Below are positions 7,591 through 16,908 of a stretch of DNA of 64,000 nucleotides, in pieces (the first letter of the stretch is position 1; every line of letters starts with the position of its first letter). Below the pieces are notes generated by a model. That model ran no database searches. It was not told where the DNA came from and saw only the letters and a list, made by a program, of their open reading frames with translations. This DNA is from an uncultured Fibrobacter sp. (GTDB lineage: Bacteria > Fibrobacterota > Fibrobacteria > Fibrobacterales > Fibrobacteraceae): NCBI RefSeq assembly GCF_947166265.1, contig NZ_CAMVDO010000003.1, positions 154,849 to 218,848 on the forward strand, written 5' to 3'. A program made the position numbers and the translations under genes.

Positions 7591-9432
7591 TTACTTACCG
7601 CACTGGTCGTAAGAGCCGAACTTATCTACGACAAATTCGCCATCCACGGGGAACTGGAGCTGGATTGTCGTCACTTTTCCAAGGACATCTTCAATCTTTT
7701 CTTTGGAATCTTCATTGACATTCCTGAAAGCGTCCCAAGCGACTTTGCCCCACGTCATGTCGTCTGAATAATCCACCTCGGCATACCAGTATTTGTTTGC
7801 GGAGAAGTCCGTGACAAGTGCGATTCTAATAAAGTTATACGTGCTATAATGAATGCAGAAGCCACCCCACGCGCTGATGTCAGCCGGTTCAAGTTTCGAA
7901 CTGACGGTATTAAAGCCTATCGTCGGCATGCTGTCCAAGGCATAGAGGTGGTCCTGGGATTTCACGTAAGCCGTAAACTTGTGGTACTTGCTTACCATGG
8001 TCGGAATGATATTTTCATCTTCGTCGTCGGCTTCGACATCGTCGGGGAATCCAAAGCGATACGTATCCGTGTATTCAGGAGAATTTGTCCAGACTCCGCC
8101 AGCCGTTGCTCCGGAAATGCCGAGATCCACGCGGTCACCGTCAACAGAACCATCCCACAAGAAGCTCTTTCCCGATTTATATTTAGAAGATTGCGTCGGC
8201 TTCACATCCTTATAGTCGCCAGTTTCCTTAACCGAAAGATCTTCCGGAACCAAGGCGCTAATACGTCTGATTGCAACAGCCGTTTTATCCCAATTTCCCT
8301 TCGTAAATTTCACGCGAATCTTTGCCAAATGCTTCAGGATGTCATCAGATGCACCTAGGACATTGTCGAAAACGATGCAGTTCTTTTCCATATCGATATT
8401 CTTCGGGAAAGTCATTGTCTTGATATTCTTCCCAAGGGTACCCTTCGACGAATCCCCAGGAACAAGTTCCATGACGAGATCCGATCCGGATCCATATTCT
8501 AGGCACATGCCTTTCCACAAATTAGACACGTCTGCCGTATAAATGAAGTCTTTGCCTTTTTTAGTGGTCTTCCCCGCAATAAGGAATTCAAAACCGACAT
8601 CCGGATTGGAACTTTCACTCTTGAAGACTACATTTCCATAAATGCCTTCGTTATATTCGACCAGTTCAGCTAAATCCGTATAATCATCATAAGATTCGTT
8701 CCACTCGAAATAGGCCTTGGAAGAATCTCCAAAGAATTCCAGCTTGCCAGAAGTTCCTTTATCGCCTTTAGCAAAACCGGTCTCTATGATGGAAGAACCG
8801 TCCTTGCCGATCCACAAATCAGAGCGAACGTAAGGAGTCAGCCCCTGAATGCTGAATTCACCCGATGCCCCCGACTTACCCACAAAGACCAGCTGCACGG
8901 AGCGCACCTTCTTGACGACATCGGAACCATTTGCACCGTCCGATTTTTTCGTCTTGAAATCCTTCCAGGAAGCGCAACGGCTTTCGTCCCCGCCCTCCTT
9001 CATATTCAGGCTGACATGGGGCAAATCCTTATCCACAGAAGAACTTGCATAGTCTTCCGTATCAAGGCGGACTTCCACTTCAAAATCGGATTGGTAAGCA
9101 ATACACAAGCCGTCATTTCCCTGAGAAAGGTCCGTCGGAGAACCGTCCGCGTCGGAAACATCAAAAGCGATACCGGCACGGGCCAGGTCTTTAGAACTAG
9201 ACTTTTTCAAAGCAACACGACCGAGCAAAGCACGCTTGGAATTTTCCAACTGAATGTCAGAACCATCCATGACCTTCCATGCAGCCAGATTAGACGATTC
9301 GTCCCAGAAAGCATTCTTTTCTTCGGTAGTACCGTAATTATGTGACGTTGCGGAATTTTCCGAACAGGCCATCAATGCAAAGGCTCCTAACACCCCACAG
9401 CAAATAGCCTTCGTTTTCATTAATTTAATCAT
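7591..9432 (-). CDS. Large lipoprotein with repeated beta-sandwich-like modules
   Basis: A 613-residue lipoprotein: signal peptide with lipobox ALMAC, then Ser/Asn tether. Three similar stretches can be seen, each with a Trp, a GLCIAYQ / GMCLEYG / GGFCIHY strand and a later LQF / VRF strand (around residues 107, 305 and 520). This resembles the repeated carbohydrate-binding-like jelly-roll units found in Fibrobacter surface lipoproteins; a sugar-binding role is inference only. The start at 9432 follows AGAGG by 6 bases and lies 1 base after the stop codon of the upstream TIGR02147 regulator gene, so the two form one operon and are probably translationally coupled. Confidence 0.8.
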   Translation of the reverse strand: MIKLMKTKAICCGVLGAFALMACSENSATSHNYGTTEEKNAFWDESSNLAAWKVMDGSDIQLENSKRALLGRVALKKSSSKDLARAGIAFDVSDADGSPTDLSQGNDGLCIAYQSDFEVEVRLDTEDYASSSVDKDLPHVSLNMKEGGDESRCASWKDFKTKKSDGANGSDVVKKVRSVQLVFVGKSGASGEFSIQGLTPYVRSDLWIGKDGSSIIETGFAKGDKGTSGKLEFFGDSSKAYFEWNESYDDYTDLAELVEYNEGIYGNVVFKSESSNPDVGFEFLIAGKTTKKGKDFIYTADVSNLWKGMCLEYGSGSDLVMELVPGDSSKGTLGKNIKTMTFPKNIDMEKNCIVFDNVLGASDDILKHLAKIRVKFTKGNWDKTAVAIRRISALVPEDLSVKETGDYKDVKPTQSSKYKSGKSFLWDGSVDGDRVDLGISGATAGGVWTNSPEYTDTYRFGFPDDVEADDEDENIIPTMVSKYHKFTAYVKSQDHLYALDSMPTIGFNTVSSKLEPADISAWGGFCIHYSTYNFIRIALVTDFSANKYWYAEVDYSDDMTWGKVAWDAFRNVNEDSKEKIEDVLGKVTTIQLQFPVDGEFVVDKFGSYDQCGK

Positions 9433-9433
9433 A

Positions 9434-10267
9434 TTAGACCTCTTTATTCTTGTTAGTAATTTTTGATAACGGAAACATCTGCAAGTTCAATCGATAAACT
9501 TGATTCGGTTCCTTACACATGTTAGCGATTGCCACAATCTTTCTGCGACAGGAATCCAATTCCCGCACAATTTGTTCATAGGTTTCGCGGTCGATTCCCA
9601 TGGTCACACCGGAAACATTACGTTCGCTTGGATCAAACTCGTCAATGGCCTTTTGTGCAAAGCCCGCCATTTCACGATGCATAGAGCGCACCACCAGGGG
9701 CATCACATCCGAATTGCCGACCAACGCCTTGTCCGTCTGTACATAGACATTCTTGGACTTGCGCTGCAAAATGCCGACACTTACCATAAAGTCAAGGGAT
9801 TTGCGAACTTCGTCTGCGGTAATCGGCTGCCAGCACATTTCGGCAACCGCCTCAGGAGTGGCCCCCGGCATCATGGCAACCAGTTCGCGCAAGACCGGAT
9901 TTTTCCAGGATTCAAAATACGTGAAGGCGTCGGCATCAACCACTCGAATCCTGTTCGCTTTCGCGATATCCTTCATGCTAGCGAAGGCATTCTTTTTTGC
10001 CTCGTCATCCTTCGCCTGGTTATACCGCACCAGGTGACGGAAATAAGCATATTCGAAGCCGCCCAGGTTCATGGCCGAGGCGACCCTTTCAATCCCTAGT
10101 TCACTGAGGCTGCTTTTGCCTTCACATACCAACTTCAAGTATGTCGGTGAAGTGAAGCCTGCCAGCCGGGCAAACTCTCGCCACGTAAACGAGCAAGTCC
10201 TCTTACGCTCATCGTAAAAGTCTTGCATGCAGCAGCGATAATCACGATATTCCGTTATTGATTTCAT
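9434..10267 (-). CDS. TIGR02147/DUF4423-family regulator with XRE-like DNA-binding domain
   Basis: A 277-residue protein of the TIGR02147 family, described from Fibrobacter paralogues. Residues about 20-75 (WREFARLAGFTSPTYLKLV, then GKSSLSELGIERVASAM) have the spacing of a Cro/C1-type helix-turn-helix. The rest (TIGR02147/DUF4423 core) is helical and contains MMPGATPEAVAEM, a winged-helix-like segment around ITADEVRKSLDFMVSVGIL, and the C-terminal signature SGVTMGIDRETYEQIV. It has no signal peptide, so it is cytosolic. AGGAG lies 7 bases before the ATG. It precedes a lipoprotein gene in an operon and is divergent from a CotH-like gene, with a DNA dyad between. The regulatory role is an inference from the fold and context. 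Confidence 0.85.
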   Translation of the reverse strand: MKSITEYRDYRCCMQDFYDERKRTCSFTWREFARLAGFTSPTYLKLVCEGKSSLSELGIERVASAMNLGGFEYAYFRHLVRYNQAKDDEAKKNAFASMKDIAKANRIRVVDADAFTYFESWKNPVLRELVAMMPGATPEAVAEMCWQPITADEVRKSLDFMVSVGILQRKSKNVYVQTDKALVGNSDVMPLVVRSMHREMAGFAQKAIDEFDPSERNVSGVTMGIDRETYEQIVRELDSCRRKIVAIANMCKEPNQVYRLNLQMFPLSKITNKNKEV

Positions 10268-10313
10268 AAGAACTCCTAACCTTTCTTACGTTGTACCCCT
10301 AATGTAGCAAATC

Positions 10314-10345
10314 TTGTATCATCAGGCAAGTATTATATGATACAA
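10314..10345. promoter_or_regulatory. 9-bp dyad between divergent genes, candidate operator
   Basis: TTGTATCAT and ATGATACAA are perfect inverted copies with 14 bases between them, located between the TIGR02147 regulator and the CotH-like gene. The size and symmetry suit a dimeric repressor of the XRE type; the regulator itself is the obvious candidate. Confidence 0.5.
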
Positions 10346-10481
10346 AATAAAAAAATTTCATTTTTTTTATAGCGACGAACCACCAACACAAGAACGATGT
10401 GAAGAATTGACATTTTTCAAGAAATAAGATACTTTTCATTCACATAATTCTTACATTTACCTCAACGTCGAAGCATAACAC

Positions 10482-12398
10482 GTGAAAAAATTATACACAT
10501 TCTGTTGGATTTTATTTTCTCTGCTTAGCGCTTGCAGCAATAGTGAGTTATATACAACAGAAGATTTTTCGACCGAAGTAAACACTTCCATTCAGGATTT
10601 CCTAGATAACATAATAGTCCCTACTGAAAAAGAAAACTCCCCCTCCGGAGCCGCAACAGACTCCGCCCGCGTCCCAAACGACTCTATTAACGCCATAATC
10701 GCGCAAGCCGCTTCCCGAGCACTCATTCCTGCTGCAGGCTTCAAAAAAGCATTTACGTTATCTCCCCCCTCGACACAAGGCATCGTCCAATGTACTTTTG
10801 ACGGTTCCGAACCAGATTCAACCACAAAGGCATTTTTAGAGGACCGACTGATAGACACAACAACCGTAGTCCGTTGCTACGAATTCATAGGCGGAATACT
10901 TGCAAAAAAACAAACCGAGACCTACTTTGTCAACGAAAAAATCAACATGCCCGTCGTATCTATCAGCGTGGATCCGTATTATGTAAAAGAATACCTGGAT
11001 GCTGAGCCCTGCAAGCCTTACCCTTGCTATAGCGCTAAATTTTGGGAAGATGTCGAATATCCAACACATGTAGAATACTTTCCAAAAGGGAGTTCTTCAA
11101 AGAAAAAAGCCTTTGAAGTAGATGCAGGGCTATCCATTACCGGGAATTTCAGCAGGGACTTTCCCAAAAAATCCGTTTCCGTAAGAATGCGAAAGCAATA
11201 TCAGTCCGGTAAAATACATTATCCCATATTTGAAGTCCGGCCTGAAAAAAATACTTTCAAATCTTTCACCTTGCGCAACAACGGGAATCGTTTCGCATCC
11301 GATTACATTGAAGACGCCATGGCAACCAGTCTTCTCGAAGGGACTACCGTCGATTACCAACGATCTAAACACGTTGTCGTATTCTATAATGGCGAATTTC
11401 GAGGCATTTACGACCTGCGGGAAAAGCTAAACGAGCATTTCATAGAAACAAACTACGGTATAGACAACAACTCCGTAGACCTGATCAAACTTTTGCACGA
11501 AGAAATAGAGACGAAAAACGGCTCCGCAGACGGTTACAGAAGCACCTTAGAATTTATCGACAAGTCGAATTTCAAAGACGACAATACCGCCTACGACCTA
11601 GTTTCCCAAATGATAAACATTACGAACTATATGGAATACATGGCCGCACAAATCTTTTACGCCAACGACGACTGGCCACAAGCCAACGTACGCGCATGGA
11701 AAAGCGGAAATTCCCCATGGAAATTCATAGCCTTCGATATAGACCAAGGGCTCGACTGGATGCCCAGACTCGATGGATTTACGGAAAACACAAATATGAT
11801 CAAATGGATCCTTGGTGGAGGAAGAACCAACAAGCCTTGCGCCGGCGGAAAAAACAGCAAGTGCTTTACCAACATATTCATCAAGCTTATTCAAAACCCG
11901 AGTTTCAAGCAGAGCTTCATAAACAGGGCTTCTTACCTGTATTCAACGTTTATTAACGGTGAAAGAGTCGCGCAACAAATAGACCATATAACTAAATCGA
12001 TTGACCCGGAACAAATAAAAAGAGACCAACAACTATACAAAAGAAGCAAGCATAAAAATGCCTGCGGAACATACTTTGAAACAGACGGCAGCTGCTTGAA
12101 AAAATGGTCTTACAACCGCGACAAAACTGTTAGAAACGATTTTAAAGAAGCATTTGGCCTAAACGATGACGTTCCCATTACCATAAAGGTAAAAGGAAAC
12201 GGAACTTTAAGACTAGATGGTTTCGACATCAAACAAAGCCCTGAATACAACTGGAACGTTTTTGAGCATCATCCCATGAAATTGAGCGTAGAATGCCCTA
12301 ATGGCTCCACATTCATCACTTGGGAAGACGGTTCAACTGATCCTAATCGGGTGATAGACCCTACCCGGAATTCAATATACACTGCAGAATGCCAATAG
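10482..12398 (+). CDS. CotH-kinase-family lipoprotein
   Basis: A 638-residue lipoprotein starting at GTG 10482 with lipobox LLSAC. The region 190-490 has the CotH pattern: VDAGLSITGNFSRDFPKKS, then FTLRNNGNR, FYNGEFRGIYDLREKLNEHFI, GIDNNSVDLIKL and the metal-site-like WKFIAFDIDQGLDW. CotH proteins are atypical protein kinases; in secreted bacterial forms they often occur with cell-surface scaffold proteins. About residues 95-150 look like a chitobiase-type FN3-like module (VQCTFDGSEPDSTT). The C-terminal 70 residues form a small beta domain (VKGNGTLRLDGF ... ITWEDGSTDP) also seen at the end of secreted proteins. No ribosome binding site is evident; TTCTTACATTTACC lies about 20 bases upstream. 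Confidence 0.85.
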   Translation: MKKLYTFCWILFSLLSACSNSELYTTEDFSTEVNTSIQDFLDNIIVPTEKENSPSGAATDSARVPNDSINAIIAQAASRALIPAAGFKKAFTLSPPSTQGIVQCTFDGSEPDSTTKAFLEDRLIDTTTVVRCYEFIGGILAKKQTETYFVNEKINMPVVSISVDPYYVKEYLDAEPCKPYPCYSAKFWEDVEYPTHVEYFPKGSSSKKKAFEVDAGLSITGNFSRDFPKKSVSVRMRKQYQSGKIHYPIFEVRPEKNTFKSFTLRNNGNRFASDYIEDAMATSLLEGTTVDYQRSKHVVVFYNGEFRGIYDLREKLNEHFIETNYGIDNNSVDLIKLLHEEIETKNGSADGYRSTLEFIDKSNFKDDNTAYDLVSQMINITNYMEYMAAQIFYANDDWPQANVRAWKSGNSPWKFIAFDIDQGLDWMPRLDGFTENTNMIKWILGGGRTNKPCAGGKNSKCFTNIFIKLIQNPSFKQSFINRASYLYSTFINGERVAQQIDHITKSIDPEQIKRDQQLYKRSKHKNACGTYFETDGSCLKKWSYNRDKTVRNDFKEAFGLNDDVPITIKVKGNGTLRLDGFDIKQSPEYNWNVFEHHPMKLSVECPNGSTFITWEDGSTDPNRVIDPTRNSIYTAECQ

Positions 12399-12407
12399 GC
12401 ATTTTTC
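12389..12407 (+). terminator. Terminator overlapping the CotH-like stop codon
   Basis: ATGCC, loop AATA, GGCAT, then TTTT. The TAG stop codon spans the loop and the second stem arm. Confidence 0.6.
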
Positions 12408-12510
12408 TCCGGTCCACCACGCCCAGATTTGTTTACCATTTTTTGCCCAAAACAAGCAGATTGCTATAACGAGCATTTTTTACTGCACATTTGCACATCA
12501 ATCATTTGTT

Positions 12511-12574
12511 TTTTACTATATTGTATCTGGAGCGATTTTGACACTCAACTGTCAAAAAAATTGTTTATCTTTGT
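12511..12574 (+). promoter_or_regulatory. parE upstream region: promoter-like motifs and a dyad
   Basis: TTTTACTATATTG at 12511 matches the window-wide promoter motif. TTTTGACA and TGTCAAAA (12536-12543 and 12550-12557) form a perfect 8-bp dyad, followed by TTGTTTATCTTTG, which fits the TAnnTTTG -7 element described for Bacteroidota. Either could be the promoter; the dyad could be an operator. Confidence 0.4.
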
Positions 12575-12609
12575 ACCGACTAAATTTTTAACGAGAGTTT
12601 CTAATTACT

Positions 12610-14454
12610 ATGGCAGCAGCAAAGTATACCGAAGACAGCATTAGAACACTGGAATGGAACGAACATATCCGCGAACGTCCGGGTATGTACATCGGCAAGC
12701 TCGGCGACGGCAACAGCCCCGACGACGGCATTTACGTGCTGGTGAAGGAAATTATCGACAACTCCATCGACGAATTCGTGATGGGCGCAGGCAAGCAAAT
12801 TATCATCGACATCGAAGACCACTGCGCCCGCGTACGCGACTTTGGCCGCGGCATTCCGCTGGGCAAGGTCATTGACTGCGTATCGAAGATCAACACCGGC
12901 GGTAAGTACGACTCCGAAGCCTTCCAAAAGTCGGTCGGCTTGAACGGTGTGGGTACCAAGGCGGTGAACGCCCTTTCGACCAAGTTTATCGTGAAGAGTT
13001 TCCGCGACGGCCGCGTCAAAGAAGCCGAATTCAGCAAGGGCAAGCTTGTCCGCGAGGAACGCGAAAAGAGCACGACCGAAAAGAACGGTACCGAAATCTA
13101 TTTCGAACCGGATGCCAGCATCTTCAAGAATTTCCGTTTCTTGCCGGGCTACATGGAAGAAAAGGTCTGGAACTACGCCTACCTGAACAACGGCCTTTCG
13201 CTCATCATGAACGGCAAGACCTACAACAGCCCGAACGGGCTCCTGGACCTGTTGCAGAACCACGTGGACGATTCGATCCGCTACCCGGTGGCCCACTTTA
13301 AGGCAAACGATATCGAAGTCGCCTTTACGCACGGCAACCAGTACGGCGAACACTACTACAGCTTTGTGAACGGCCAGCACACCACGCAGGGCGGTACGCA
13401 CCAGCAGGCTTTTCGCGAAGGCATTGTGAAGGGAGCCCGCGACCACTTCAAGAAGGACCTGGATCCGGCCGACGTGCGCAACTGCATTATCGGCGCCATC
13501 TCCGTGCGCATTCAGGAACCAGTTTTCGAATCGCAGACCAAGACCAAGCTCGGCTCGACGACGGTCGCTCCGGGTGGTGCCCAGCTGCGTACCTGGATTG
13601 TGGACTACGTCGCCTCGCAGCTCGACAACTACCTGCACAAGAATCCGGAAACCGAAAAGGCCCTTTTAAACCGCATTACGCAGAACGAACGCGAGCGCAA
13701 GGAAATCGCGGGCATCAAGAAGCTCGCGAATGACCGCGCGAAAAAGGCGAACCTACACAACCGCAAGCTCCGCGACTGCAAGATTCACCTGACCGACGCG
13801 AAGAATGCGCTCAACCGCGAAACCATGATCTTCATTACCGAAGGTGACTCTGCATCGGGTTCTATCACCAAGGCCCGCAACGTGCAGACGCAGGCCGTGT
13901 TCAGCTTGCGCGGTAAGCCGCTCAACAGCTTCGGCATGACGAAGAAGGTTGTGTACGAAAACGAGGAATTCAACCTGTTGCAGCATGCTCTCGATATCGA
14001 AAACGGTCTCGAGAACCTCCGCTACGACAAGGTGATTATCGCGACAGATGCTGATGTGGACGGCATGCACATTCGTCTGCTCCTGATGACCTTCTTCTTG
14101 CAGTTCTTCCCCGAACTCGTAGAACAGAAGCACCTGTTCATTCTGCAGACGCCGCTTTTCCGTGTGCGCAACAAGCAGGTGACCAAGTACTGTTACGACG
14201 AAGTGGAACGCGACAGGGCTGCCAAGGAAATCGGCAAGACCGGCCTCGAAATCACTCGATTCAAAGGTCTCGGCGAAATTTCTCCGGAAGAATTCGGCCA
14301 GTTCATCGGCGAAGACATGCGCCTAGAAACGGTGGTGCTCCCGCCCGATGCCTCTTTCGGCAAGATGCTCGCCTACTACATGGGCAACAACACTCCCCAG
14401 CGTCAGGACCACATCGTGCAGAACCTCCGCGCCGAAGCCGTGGAAGAGCTGTAA
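12610..14454 (+). CDS. parE: DNA topoisomerase IV subunit B (ParE-type; GyrB-like)
   Basis: ATP-binding subunit of a type IIA topoisomerase. The GHKL ATPase domain has [10 protein letters not shown] (catalytic/Mg site), DFGRGIP and [13 protein letters not shown]; the TOPRIM domain has [21 protein letters not shown] and [10 protein letters not shown]; the end has RFKGLGEI and a short basic tail. At 614 residues it is short like ParE, lacking the large insert of many proteobacterial GyrB proteins, and [21 protein letters not shown] resembles ParE of Bacteroidota. GyrB with a short form remains possible. The partner subunit gene is not adjacent: the next gene is convergent CNNM/CorC. Confidence 0.87.
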   Translation: MAAAKYTEDSIRTLEWNEHIRERPGMYIGKLGDGNSPDDGIYVLVKEIIDNSIDEFVMGAGKQIIIDIEDHCARVRDFGRGIPLGKVIDCVSKINTGGKYDSEAFQKSVGLNGVGTKAVNALSTKFIVKSFRDGRVKEAEFSKGKLVREEREKSTTEKNGTEIYFEPDASIFKNFRFLPGYMEEKVWNYAYLNNGLSLIMNGKTYNSPNGLLDLLQNHVDDSIRYPVAHFKANDIEVAFTHGNQYGEHYYSFVNGQHTTQGGTHQQAFREGIVKGARDHFKKDLDPADVRNCIIGAISVRIQEPVFESQTKTKLGSTTVAPGGAQLRTWIVDYVASQLDNYLHKNPETEKALLNRITQNERERKEIAGIKKLANDRAKKANLHNRKLRDCKIHLTDAKNALNRETMIFITEGDSASGSITKARNVQTQAVFSLRGKPLNSFGMTKKVVYENEEFNLLQHALDIENGLENLRYDKVIIATDADVDGMHIRLLLMTFFLQFFPELVEQKHLFILQTPLFRVRNKQVTKYCYDEVERDRAAKEIGKTGLEITRFKGLGEISPEEFGQFIGEDMRLETVVLPPDASFGKMLAYYMGNNTPQRQDHIVQNLRAEAVEEL

Positions 14455-14460
14455 GAGGAA

Positions 14461-14610
14461 CGACCTTACGGCCTAGAGGTATGAGGTCGCTACGCTCTGA
14501 GCCATGAAGCGCTTCGCTCTAAGGCAAACCTGTCATTTCTACTTAAACAAAAAAGCAGCTTTTCAAAGCTGCTTTTCTCATACCTCAAAGGGGCGTAGCC
14601 CCGAGCTCAT
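14461..14610. repeat. Family E repeat pair bracketing the parE terminator
   Basis: A left part (14464-14510, with TATGAGGTCGCTACGCTCTG) and a right part (14584-14610, CTCAAAG then GGGGC-GTA-GCCCC then GAGCTCAT) face each other on either side of the terminator at 14553. The same arrangement brackets the pheT terminator at 34.4 kb, and a single copy is at 23921. Confidence 0.6.
14553..14577 (+). terminator. Intrinsic terminator of parE
   Basis: AGCAGCTTT and AAAGCTGCT form a 9-bp stem with a 2-base loop, followed by TTTTCT. Confidence 0.85.
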
Positions 14611-14622
14611 TGCTCAGCCCTA

Positions 14623-15993
14623 TCAAACCACTTTAAATGCCTGCGTGCGGGGCACGGCCTTGATGTTCTTGGTCTTGCCCTTGCCGCCACCCGGCAAAAT
14701 CATGAGCACCTTTTCCATGCGGGTGCCGTCCATTTTTAAGACACGGAAGGTGTAACCCTTGATGGTGACTTCGGCGCCAGGAGAAGGAATAATGCCGAGC
14801 GTTGCCTGAATCAGGCCCGAAAGCGTTTCCACGTGGGAATTTTCGGGAGCTTCAAGTTCCACGCCGAGCTTGTATTCCAAATCGGAAAGCGTCATGATCG
14901 GGTCGAGAATGAAGCGGCCGTCCTTAAGGCGCTGCACGTCTTCATCTTCGTCCACGTCATCTTCGTCCTTGATTTCACCCACGATTTCTTCGAGGATGTC
15001 TTCGAGCGTGACAAGGCCTGCGGTTCCGCCATATTCATCGACCACGATAGCGAGCTGGTTACCCGTCTTGCGCAGTTCGGTGAGCATGTCGTCAATCTTC
15101 TTGTGATACGGCACGAAAACCGGCGGCATCACGAGTTTCATGATGTCAAACGGTTCGTCGCGATGTTCGGTGTACCATTCCAAGAAGTCGCGGTTCGAAA
15201 GGATACCGACGATGTTATCAACCGTTTCCTTGTACACCGGCAAACGGGAATGGCGTTCGGTATTCAGCACCTTCACCAGTTCTTCGAGCGGAGTGCCGAC
15301 CTCGACCGCGCACATGTCCACGCGGGGCGTCATAATTTCACGCACCGGGGTTTCCACGAAGTCGAAAATGTTCAAAATCATCTGGCGTTCTTCTTGTTCC
15401 AGGCCTTCGGCATCAGGGTCCGCCTCGTCGTTCATGTCGGCCTGCGCCTGCACGGCGTCGCGGCGTTCTTCGGGCAAGAAGCTGAGCTTGGAATCGTAGC
15501 CCAGGCCCTTCAGAATCTTGACGAACAACACGTGGCAAATCTTTGCCGGGAGTGCAAACGGCAAACGGATAAGCTTGAACAAGGGAATCAGCACGACCGC
15601 AAACGTATCGGGCTTCAAATTTGCCAACAGGTTTGCAAGGAAAACGGTAATCGTGTAAATGCCGATGCAGGCCACCACCAGGTAGGCAGCAAATGCCAGG
15701 AACCAGTATTCCTGCACCCAGCTCCACGGAATCATCTGGAACAGGTAAAAGCCCAAAACGCCCGCACCTACGTTACAGAAGATGCGGCCAATCGAAATCG
15801 TTTCGTTAAAGCCCGGCAGTTCCACCAGGGAGGCGACCACTTCTTCGCGGCCTTCGCGGTCACGGGCGTCACGCTTGGCGTAAATGGCACTAAAGGCTGC
15901 CTTGATCAGCGAAAACGAGAACGATGTCAGGACAAATACGACAAGGAACGCAATCGCCCAACTTTCGGGAGTTTCCATGACAGAAGGTTCCAT
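14623..15993 (-). CDS. CNNM/CorC-family membrane protein with CBS pair
   Basis: A 456-residue protein of the HlyC/CorC (CNNM) family, linked to Mg2+ or Co2+ transport. It has an N-terminal DUF21 transmembrane domain (about residues 10-150, four hydrophobic segments), a CBS pair (about 210-340, with VREIMTPRVDM, RHSRLPVYKETVDNIVGIL and DEYGGTAGLVTLEDILEEIVGEI), an acidic linker (DEDDVDEDED) and the C-terminal CorC_HlyC domain. Its ATG overlaps the ybeY stop in TGATG, so the two are translationally coupled. A YbeY-CorC neighbourhood is common in bacteria. The substrate is not shown by the sequence. Confidence 0.9.
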   Translation of the reverse strand: MEPSVMETPESWAIAFLVVFVLTSFSFSLIKAAFSAIYAKRDARDREGREEVVASLVELPGFNETISIGRIFCNVGAGVLGFYLFQMIPWSWVQEYWFLAFAAYLVVACIGIYTITVFLANLLANLKPDTFAVVLIPLFKLIRLPFALPAKICHVLFVKILKGLGYDSKLSFLPEERRDAVQAQADMNDEADPDAEGLEQEERQMILNIFDFVETPVREIMTPRVDMCAVEVGTPLEELVKVLNTERHSRLPVYKETVDNIVGILSNRDFLEWYTEHRDEPFDIMKLVMPPVFVPYHKKIDDMLTELRKTGNQLAIVVDEYGGTAGLVTLEDILEEIVGEIKDEDDVDEDEDVQRLKDGRFILDPIMTLSDLEYKLGVELEAPENSHVETLSGLIQATLGIIPSPGAEVTIKGYTFRVLKMDGTRMEKVLMILPGGGKGKTKNIKAVPRTQAFKVV

Positions 15994-16475
15994 CAGGCAC
16001 CTTCCTTGTACGGGTCAAGTCCCAGGAATTCGCATTCACGCTTGCGCATCACCTTGCGGTCAGCGGCCTTGATATGGTCGTAGCCCGAAAGGTGCAAGAG
16101 CCCGTGTACAATCACGCGCTTCATTTCGGCGTAGAACGTATTGCCGTATTCGGGAGCCTGGCGGCGCACCTGCTCGCGGGCGATGTAGATTTCGCCGAGC
16201 ATAGCCTCGTCTTCGGGAATTTCGACACCGAGCTCATTTTTCCATTCGAACGAAAGAACGTCGGTCACCTTGTCGAGCCCGCGGTAGTCGCGGTTCATGG
16301 TGCGCACGAACTCGTCGGTGCAGAGCACGATATTCACGTCTTTTTCCTTGCCTTCTTCGGCAAGGAGCTTGCGAGCCATCTTTTCGAACTTGTCCTTATA
16401 CGGAAAAGCCTCGATGTCCCCCTCGCAAAGGAACTCGATATTATACTTCTTTTTTCGACTAGCAGGGTCTGGCAT
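15993..16475 (-). CDS. ybeY: Endoribonuclease YbeY
   Basis: Zn-dependent single-strand RNase for 16S rRNA 3'-end maturation and ribosome quality control. The zinc motif is HGLLHLSGYDH (His-x3-His-x5-His), followed by the usual C-terminal helix (MRKRECEFLGL). The NRDYRGLDKVTDVLSF motif before it is also diagnostic. The 160-residue length is normal. It sits in a coupled cluster: the upstream small gene ends and this one starts in TAATG, and its stop overlaps the CNNM/CorC start. Confidence 0.93.
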   Translation of the reverse strand: MPDPASRKKKYNIEFLCEGDIEAFPYKDKFEKMARKLLAEEGKEKDVNIVLCTDEFVRTMNRDYRGLDKVTDVLSFEWKNELGVEIPEDEAMLGEIYIAREQVRRQAPEYGNTFYAEMKRVIVHGLLHLSGYDHIKAADRKVMRKRECEFLGLDPYKEGA

Positions 16476-16759
16476 TAAATGTTATACCATTTCTTGAGGA
16501 CATCTATGATAGCTTCGGCCTGGGCCTTGCCCGTAATCTTGAACTTGCCCTGGGGCTTGAAATTGCCCGCCATCTTGCGGTAGCGGCGCAGCGAAACCTT
16601 GGGTTCGGTAAATTCACCGGACTTCGGGTCGCGTTCCTGGTAAAAGAACATCACGGTCGGCCATGCACCCTTCGAAAGGATCTCCTTGCCGATTTCCTTG
16701 ACAACTTCTTCGCCAGAATCTTCATCGCTATAGGCAACGGTCAGTTCTTCAACTTCCAT
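16475..16759 (-). CDS. Small conserved-looking protein upstream of ybeY, function unknown
   Basis: Ninety-four residues from ATG 16759 (107 if ATG 16798 is used). I prefer 16759 because AGGA is 7 bases upstream and the first 13 extra residues look unlike the rest. The protein is soluble: acidic N-terminus (MEVEELTVAYSDEDSGEE), an amphipathic helix, a beta-rich centre (AWPTVMFFYQERDPKSGEF, KVSLRRYRKMAG) and a final helix (AEAIIDVLKKWYNI). I do not recognise the family; the layout of two basic strands followed by a helix recalls small PC4-like nucleic-acid binders, but this is speculation. It overlaps ybeY in TAATG, which argues for a real coding gene. Confidence 0.7.
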   Translation of the reverse strand: MEVEELTVAYSDEDSGEEVVKEIGKEILSKGAWPTVMFFYQERDPKSGEFTEPKVSLRRYRKMAGNFKPQGKFKITGKAQAEAIIDVLKKWYNI

Positions 16760-16908
16760 ATTCAGTCCTGTAGTTATAGTGTTCAAAACTTCTTTCATTT
16801 TACTGCGAAAGAAGTCATTTTATTATTACCTTAAATAGTTTGTTCTATTCAAGTATGTAAGAAAAATACATATATTTGGTATAGTTTGCATTCGTTCAAA
16901 GAGGCAAT

